Shown here in pieces: positions 57,710 to 64,000 of a stretch of DNA of 64,000 bases. The stretch spans positions 139,276 to 203,275 of the forward strand of contig JAKMXF010000344.1 of assembly GCA_024704765.1 (NCBI GenBank), given 5' to 3'. Position numbers and translations under genes: made by a program. Each line of letters opens with the position of its first letter. The first letter of the stretch is position 1. The notes under the pieces are model-generated. The model had not been told where the DNA came from, did not search any database, and was given only the letters and a program-made list of their open reading frames with translations. The stretch comes from Oopsacas minuta (Eukaryota; Porifera; Hexactinellida; Lyssacinosida; Leucopsacidae).

Positions 57710-59015
57710 CAAAAGCAAAATACGTAATATAAGATCTAAAAAGACAACATTCGTCAATCATTACAACAAGCAAGTTTCGCATACTTGTGCTCGCGACTCG
57801 CAAACAATTTATGTCCTTGTTGGCACCCTTCAGGTGATCAAATATTTTATTGATTTATTAAATTGGCATATAGCATATGCATATCAACAATAAAACGATT
57901 CAAAACAGCTGTCCATAGAAAACATCTATATTATTAAGTATTAAGCCAACAACTTTCTTAGGCTCGGACAAGTTCGAGTCTTAGAGGAACATTTACACCT
58001 ATGACGAAATTATGAGGTCACTGTCACCTTTATGATTTTCAAAAATCACATTATTAACCACTGCTCAGTCAATATACATGATAGAAGTTGAATATTTGAA
58101 CCACAGGTACCCCTCAATGTGCTAAATATCCTGACTTGGTGATTTTTAGCTAAATCCAAACTCATTATGTAATTATTACATTATCATGAATGAACAAAAA
58201 ATGAAAAAATTTATAATACTCGAGGAAAGTGTTGCACAAATTAATTTCGAAAAGTTGTGTAGTAGCTCCAGTATTATCACAGAAAGCCATTAAATAGAAT
58301 TTCGAAGAGCCATAGATAAAAAATCAAAATTTCCACAAAATATTCACCTCAAGGCACGTAGTGCTGAGTATACCTAGTCGGGTAGCGACCAAAAGAATCA
58401 AGAAGTTTGGCAGTTTAATTCTTAAGCTAACCGGAGGTGCTAAGCTGTCATGCTGCACCTAGCAAGCGAAGCGGGTTAGTCAATCATTAATTCTAGTTTA
58501 TGAAATAAACTTTTGTGGAGGTGGTCAATAATTTACCTGTATTCACGTTTGCCTTTGTCCATTTCTTTGCATTACATCACTCAAAATCGCGGTTCCATGG
58601 CCGCTTTACTAGTAAACCCCAACGAATTAGGGCCTGAGTAATTGAAAAGAAAGACATGGAAATTGAATTGAAATAACATTGAAGTAGATAAAGTGAAGTA
58701 TAAATAAATAAAAGAATGTCTATTTTGTAAAAATGTAAATGAATCTCAAGGACATTATAATTAAACTTAGAAAGATTAGTGAAAATAGTAAGATTAGTAT
58801 CTGGGCATTAGAATGACGAATTTTGGATCAATGGAGAGATTGAAACTACTTCTATTAAGTCGAAAAGAGAAAGGCCAAATTGAGGTATGCTACATGCATA
58901 AACTCCGGGCACAAAGATATAAATAATAGAGAAGAAACTAACAAGGAGTGCAAATACATATTTGGGAAATGATCGCAGTGTGTATTAGTAGAAGGCATTC
59001 AACTAAATTCAAATA
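57710..59015. other. Upstream region of the septin gene
   Basis: The promoter should lie here; no motif is distinctive enough to name. Nothing else recognised. Confidence 0.35.
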
Positions 59016-59019
59016 AATA

Positions 59020-59700
59020 TAAATATTCTCGAAGTGGAAGGGTCTATGTAAACGCTCAAATAAAATCTTAAAACAAGTTCAAGAGCCACAACAAATGGAT
59101 GCAACAAAGATAACTAATCACTGAAAAGTGCATATTGTGGCAATAATCATAGAATATTATTCAATTCATTCAATCGAAATACAATAACTTGAAATATTCT
59201 CGAATTGTTTCTAAAGGGAAAAAAGTTCTATGTAGTTCCTAATATGAGGGATAAACATGTCTAAGAGTCACAACACTTGGATCTAACACATGGAGAAGCA
59301 CTTACTGAATAATGTAATTACTTATTGGTCATACGATATTATTCGAATCAATTCAATCGAAATAAAATATTTCAAAATATTCAAGAAGTGTTTCGAAAGC
59401 GAAAATGATCTATGCAATTGCATATTTGCAATTACAGAGAACTTTATTCCCCATTAAATACTTCGAGAAAATTTTTAATTATTGTATTTCGATTGAAAAG
59501 ATTCGATCAATATTGAATGATTATTGCCCCAATATATACATGAATTACTCAGGATTGCCTCTTCATATGTGTGCTATTAAATCTCTCTATTAACTAGAAA
59601 TATTCTTGACTTTGTTATAAATGGAAATGGCCTATGTAGCGCTTAAATATGAGGTATATACTCTATGTGTCTAATGGATAAGAAAAGTAATTCTATGTTA
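59020..59700 (+). repeat. Degenerate tandem array, units of about 170-220 bp
   Basis: The marker AATATTC(TC/AA/TT)GA occurs at 59022, 59193, 59376 and 59599, each followed by a variant of TCTATGTA(G) and, about 20 bases on, by TAAATATGAGG-like sequence. Units 2 and 3 also share TCAATTCAATCGAAAT before the marker. Spacings of 171, 183 and 223 bp show divergence by indels. Noncoding. Confidence 0.5.
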
Positions 59701-61626
59701 GGCGGGTGATGAGTTATTTCTCAAATTTTCAAATTTTCACATTATATTTTTTCTGAATAATTACATTCCAAATATCACCAATATGATATTTTGTTGATTC
59801 AACTTCTAAGTTGTACATTCTGAATAACACTACTAAGAATTTACAAATGCATATCTGGAGAATTTGAACGGAAAATGTCTACACTGGACATACGTGATAT
59901 AAGCCACAAACTACTGTTTTGAGTATTATTGAAGGTATCCAAATATAGAACATTTCCTTTATAGGTTATATCCTAGGATCTCGTCAAATGCATATACACA
60001 TTTCCTGAAATATTGCCCCTTAAATTTTGTGAAGATCTATAATTTGTTATTGTCAACTTTTGGGATCATCGAAAAATCATATTATTGGACAATACTCAGC
60101 CAATATACTTGTCACCTCCTGATGTCATGATATTTACCGAATGCAAACTCTTCGTGGAAGGATCACGTTATCCTTACTTTACAAAGATTGAATATTTTAC
60201 AGATTTCCATTAGTTAATTTCTGTTAGGTATAGTGTGAATAAGTAACTCAGGATCGAATATCATAATGATATAATTTTAGAAAGACTAGCAAGAAAGAAT
60301 CTCAAACAAAGGATAAATACTAGAAACTCAATAATTGATTCAATCTAAAATGAATATTTGCAAAAAACGATTTTCAAGACTTTGTAAAAATTATCTTCAA
60401 ACTATCCGGAAATAGATTCGGATTCATTGATTCGAAGTTTGCTAACAAAGAAGAATTGAGAAATGATGCCCTTGTTTACGATCATACAATTCCCAAGTCG
60501 TACGTTAAGTGTACGTACATAACCTATTACTCAAGGAAGGAATGAATCTCAACTATTTAGGTAAAAGCATAAGTTACGTAATATAAATATGTGTGTGTGT
60601 GTGTGTGTGTTTATGCCTTATTACCTTGAATAGTAGCCCGCCATCGAATATTCGCATCCAACAAATCATCGCATCCTAAAGGGACTCTAAAAATTCATAA
60701 TTACGTACTACGTGTAATGGCATTCTGTATCTTGATTTATCTACCATCACTTAGAACAAAAAAATTACTACAAATAAATAAGTAAGGGCAAGAAATTAAC
60801 GTATTTGCAATAATCGTAGCTTCCCCTTCAAGGGGCCTTAAAACAATAACCACCTCTCCTATTATTCGAGGTAATATGGTGCTTATACTTACACCGATGT
60901 TTATACAATTCATGAATAATCACATTTTAATCATTATATATCTAAAGTAAATTCATTACTTTTCCATTAAGATATAGTCACCATATGCTTAGCACTCATG
61001 GAATTTCTAGTAAATCATCGAAAGAAAAGAAAATCATGATTGCAGTAGGAAAGAGTCCATACCATAGTGGCTCCATAACCTGAAATGGTATGAATATTTA
61101 ATGTTGCTATTACTGTAATCAGAATATTCGAAAACCTATTCAGATCAAATTTGAACTTCGTATTCTTTCGATCTGATATTCTGGTATATGGATATGTAAA
61201 GTGACGTCTTATTTTGACTTCCAATATTTTGTGGTTACTTCGTAAGGATATATCAATTTCTAACGCAGTATTTTGCATTCCATTTCTCCCAACAATTGTA
61301 TCTATTTTAGTACATGGATAGTCTCAATTTAAAATATATACAAAGATCTACACACTCTAAATTAAAGAGCAAATGATTATATTTTATACTGGAAAATGTG
61401 CTCGGCTTTGGGCCCCTTTAAAAATGGTGGAAAACTCATCGTGAGCACTATGTGGGTAGAAGATCTGAGCACTTTAATTCATCCAAAATTGAGTTGTCCT
61501 CAAAGGAAACCAATTTCTAGACTTCCAGAAACTCCCCGATAATGCTGGTGAATATTGTTAATTATAGCGGATACATAAATTTTAGTTTTTAATATTTTTC
61601 TGCATTGAAAGATAATAGATATTTAT
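59701..61626. other. AT-rich stretch with a GT microsatellite
   Basis: (GT)10 at 60591-60610. No gene or known repeat otherwise. A minus-strand frame at 61015-61278 has no recognisable motif. Confidence 0.45.
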
Positions 61627-62434
61627 ATGAATAACAAGGAGGCGTTTGATTTACTTAACTCCCACTCGTCTCTTAGAGAAGCAACAAATGTTTTCTTCGA
61701 AAACTATCAAATACCTGAAGCCGAGATCCACTCTATTCATCGTAAGTTCTCCTAACTTAAATCTGACCGAAATGTCTACAGCAAACGAAGTGATATACTC
61801 ACTTGGAAGACTTCTTTTTCACCCTCTTCACATTGCTAGTCCTCTGAAAAAACGCTCAGTTAAACAAACATAGTGTTTCAGTGTGAACAAAGCAAGAAAG
61901 GTAGAAAAGCATTGTCTGAATTAACAAAGAAGGGACTCAAACATAGATTAAGACCAATTTTGGATTTAATTTCATTTATAGCTCAGAACGAGGATGTTGA
62001 TCCCATTGAAATTGCAACCTACGTTCTAAAGCTTTATGGTGGCGAAGCAAGAAATCATGAAATGATTAACTTTTGTAAACAATTATCGAACATGGGACGT
62101 TCCGAAGTGCTGTTAAGCGGTTACCATTGGGCAAGTCATTGTTTTTGTTAGATTTCTTGAAAATCGGGAAACATAAGTACACAAAAAAATGCGAAAATTG
62201 CGTAAGCCAGAAAGCATAGTTTCCCCAAATAGTATAATTTCTGACTATCGTGCTAGAAATATACTCTCATCTGATATTCTCGAAATTCAAAATTCAGATG
62301 ATGTCTCTATTGGTATCAGAATTTTGTATAGATCCATCTTGAAACAAACTGTGTTAATGTTATTGGATATTGTTCCTCAACTACTTGAGAGTCAATATTC
62401 CTTAAGGGCATGGGGAGTAGGGAATATACTTTGA
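61627..62434 (+). pseudogene. Unrecognised coding relic with frame changes
   Basis: Successive open pieces read like one protein: MNNKEAFDLLNSHSSLREAT and NVFFENYQIPEAEIHSIH (from ATG 61627), then TEMSTANEVIYSLGRLLFHP, then KGRKALSELTKKGLKHRLRP with ILDLISFIAQNEDVDPIEIA and TYVLKLYGGEARNHEM (61900-62080), then KLRKPESIVSPNSIISDYRA. Frames change near 61755, 61875 and 62150. Composition and the D-V-D-P-I-E-I-A-x-Y-x-L-x-L-Y block resemble the N-terminal helical region of uncharacterised multi-copy genes in arthropods and cnidarians, possibly of the same broad class as the gene at 1-1036. No function is assigned. Confidence 0.45.
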
Positions 62435-62805
62435 GATGGCGGAAATGATTTAACCATAATTTCAACGAGTTATTAGAGCTAAACCACTTGCAATCCATGG
62501 TTTGTGCGATAACTTAGAAACGTGCGAACCTTATCATGACAATTTTTGTATATTTTCACTTTTCTCCCTGGCCTGTTGAAATTCCCGAATGAACACAACA
62601 TATCTTTAGTAGGCTATGATCATTTACACGGTGGCAATCTAGTTCTGTTACATTCAAATTTGCGAATATCTCCGAAACTATTCAGTAGATATCGTCCAAA
62701 TATTTCTCTTGAATTTTTGCTATATAGTACCGAATCATTCTACAAAATATTATCCAATATAGCAACCCATGTTTTTAATTACAGAATGTATTCATGTCCT
62801 ACATT

Positions 62806-63769
62806 TTAGGACTTCGGCTTGCAGGTCTTCTTGTGGCATGTTATTCCATTCACTGGTTAATGCGTTCTGAAGCGACGCCAAATTTATGGGGCCTAGAACA
62901 AGCCCTCTTTTCTAAATTATCCCACACAGAATAATCCAGTGGATTGAGGTCCCGGCTGGAAGGTTGTCATTCCGTCTTTGACATAAACTTAATATTTTGC
63001 ACCTCAGCAAAGAATGGGTCGCATTCGAGGCATGCGTTAGAGCTGAATCCTGTTGGCATATCCATTCCTGATTTTTGCATAGGCGACGACCTGCATCTTT
63101 GTGTTACGGCTCGGTATTAGCTCCCTGTACGTTTCTGAGGTTATTTTACTCCTTTCGGGATAAAAATCAAATTTCTCCTCCAATTAGACGTCAAGCCTCC
63201 TCGAACCATAACAGATTGAGGTTTCTGGACTCGATCAACAAATTTAACCTCTACAGGGATGTTTTTAGTGGTAGTAGAGAAAATCCTATCTATTTGACGG
63301 TTCGTCTCTTCCTCTACAGTGAAGAGGTTTTCATCCAAGAAAACAACTTTTCTAAGTCTTGGAGTGCGAGCCGCCAGAGGAGCCCCTTGCATCTTTCGAG
63401 TCTCATTTTGACGAATTGATGGTGCCAGATGATGCATAATCGTTTTTGAGAGATTTAGTCCCAAGTCCTGATGTACGAGTGTCCTAAGCGGTTCACCGTT
63501 AATTCCAATTCCTTGGTCATTTTTCGCATTCAGCGTATGTGATTTTGCGAGGTTCGACTTCTCACTACCTTCCTGAGTCGGATAGATTTAGCTTTGGGTA
63601 TTCTGCCTGAACGAGCCTTGTCAGTTATCCCACTAGTCTCCTTACATCGTTTTATGGTTCGATACATCACAATTCTTTTCACTTTTTCATGTTTCAGCTT
63701 CTTCAAAATTTCATTTAGCGTATTACACGACAAATAATGAGTAATGACTTTGGACATTGCATCTACCAT
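62806..63769 (-). pseudogene. maT-like (DD37D) transposase relic
   Basis: ATG at 63769. N-terminal helix-turn-helix NTLNEILKKLKHEKVKRIVM with ETSGITDKARSGRIP; next frame PSIRQNETRKMQGAPL, KVVFLDENLFTVEEETNRQI (first Asp, FLDEN), RVQKPQSVMVRGG; then, after more frame changes, SSRDLNPLDYSVWDNLEKRA (third Asp, about 62930) and EWNN(M)PQED near 62850. The N-P-L-D-Y-S-V-W form is the Asp-type third catalytic block, as in the element at 19259-20563, so both are of the DD37D class, but from different lineages. The second Asp block is not visible. No convincing inverted ends were found in the window. Confidence 0.7.
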
Positions 63770-64000
63770 GATGTAAGAATTCTACTAGACGCTAAACAGT
63801 ATCATATGTTATTGTAATTCAACTATAACCAAGTAAAGTTAACGAAAAAAGACCAGTGATTAGGGTTGCGCTGTAAACATAGTAGTTAGCAACTCTACAA
63901 TCAAATTAACAGAATATAATTGTCACCCAATATTAATTCGCATTGTTTTTCTGTTTATTGCCTAGAATTGTTTCAGAAACTGGAAATTTGGCATGAAAAT

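Noticed and set aside
57710-57757. Upstream extension of the septin frame
   Set aside because: The extension begins at TTG just after an in-frame TGA and has no ATG before 57709; the family start aligns with MEKVLSGYVGF.

Overview
This is AT-rich eukaryotic nuclear DNA, almost certainly from an arthropod. The mix of mariner elements, Tc1/maT-type DD37D elements, hAT relics and uncharacterised cysteine-rich repetitive genes resembles copepod genomes such as sea lice; that assignment is inference. Only two host genes can be identified firmly. One is a novel-type protein kinase C (PKC delta/theta-like) on the + strand, seen as three exons at 5763-6081, 13287-13845 and 34450-34913, separated by introns of 7.2 kb and 20.6 kb. 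The other is an intronless septin of the Septin-7/Peanut type on the - strand (56486-57709). A single exon with good splice sites at 48728-48903 (- strand) may belong to a third, unrecognised gene.

Nearly everything else that can be named is mobile DNA. Left of the kinase exons are a cysteine-rich repetitive gene running off the window (1-1036, -) and two mariners (1800-3015, 3182-4486). PKC intron 1 contains a ~1.1 kb near-perfectly centred palindrome (~6960-8140) and an IS630/Tc1-type relic. PKC intron 2 is a collection of insertions: a 146-bp hAT MITE, two hAT relics, a maT-like DD37D element with clear inverted repeats, a 70-nt near-perfect hairpin, a mariner relic, a Tc1-like relic with 28-bp terminal repeats, and two copies (A, B) of an uncharacterised cysteine-rich mobile-element gene.

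Immediately downstream of the kinase stop codon lies a nest of elements. An 8.54-kb Ginger-like (KRBA2-type integrase) element runs from 35380 to 43920 with ~60-bp terminal inverted repeats and a TATA target duplication. It contains two hAT elements inserted almost back to back (35749-38486 and from 38497). Only 228 bp further right is a 2.6-kb Mutator-like element (44148-46755) with a perfect 9-bp target duplication, itself interrupted by a 502-bp hAT MITE. Further right are an internally deleted copy C of the cysteine-rich family (49208-50192), a pair of diverged hairpin-bearing repeats (52.4-53.0 kb), a third mariner (53296-54607), the septin, a degenerate tandem array (59.0-59.7 kb), an unrecognised coding relic (61.6-62.4 kb) and a second maT-like relic (62806-63769, -).

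All transposase genes seen carry at least one stop or frameshift, so none looks autonomous as written; mariner 1 is closest to intact, with a single in-frame stop. Terminal repeats of several elements are well preserved. I found no tRNA, rRNA or CRISPR array.
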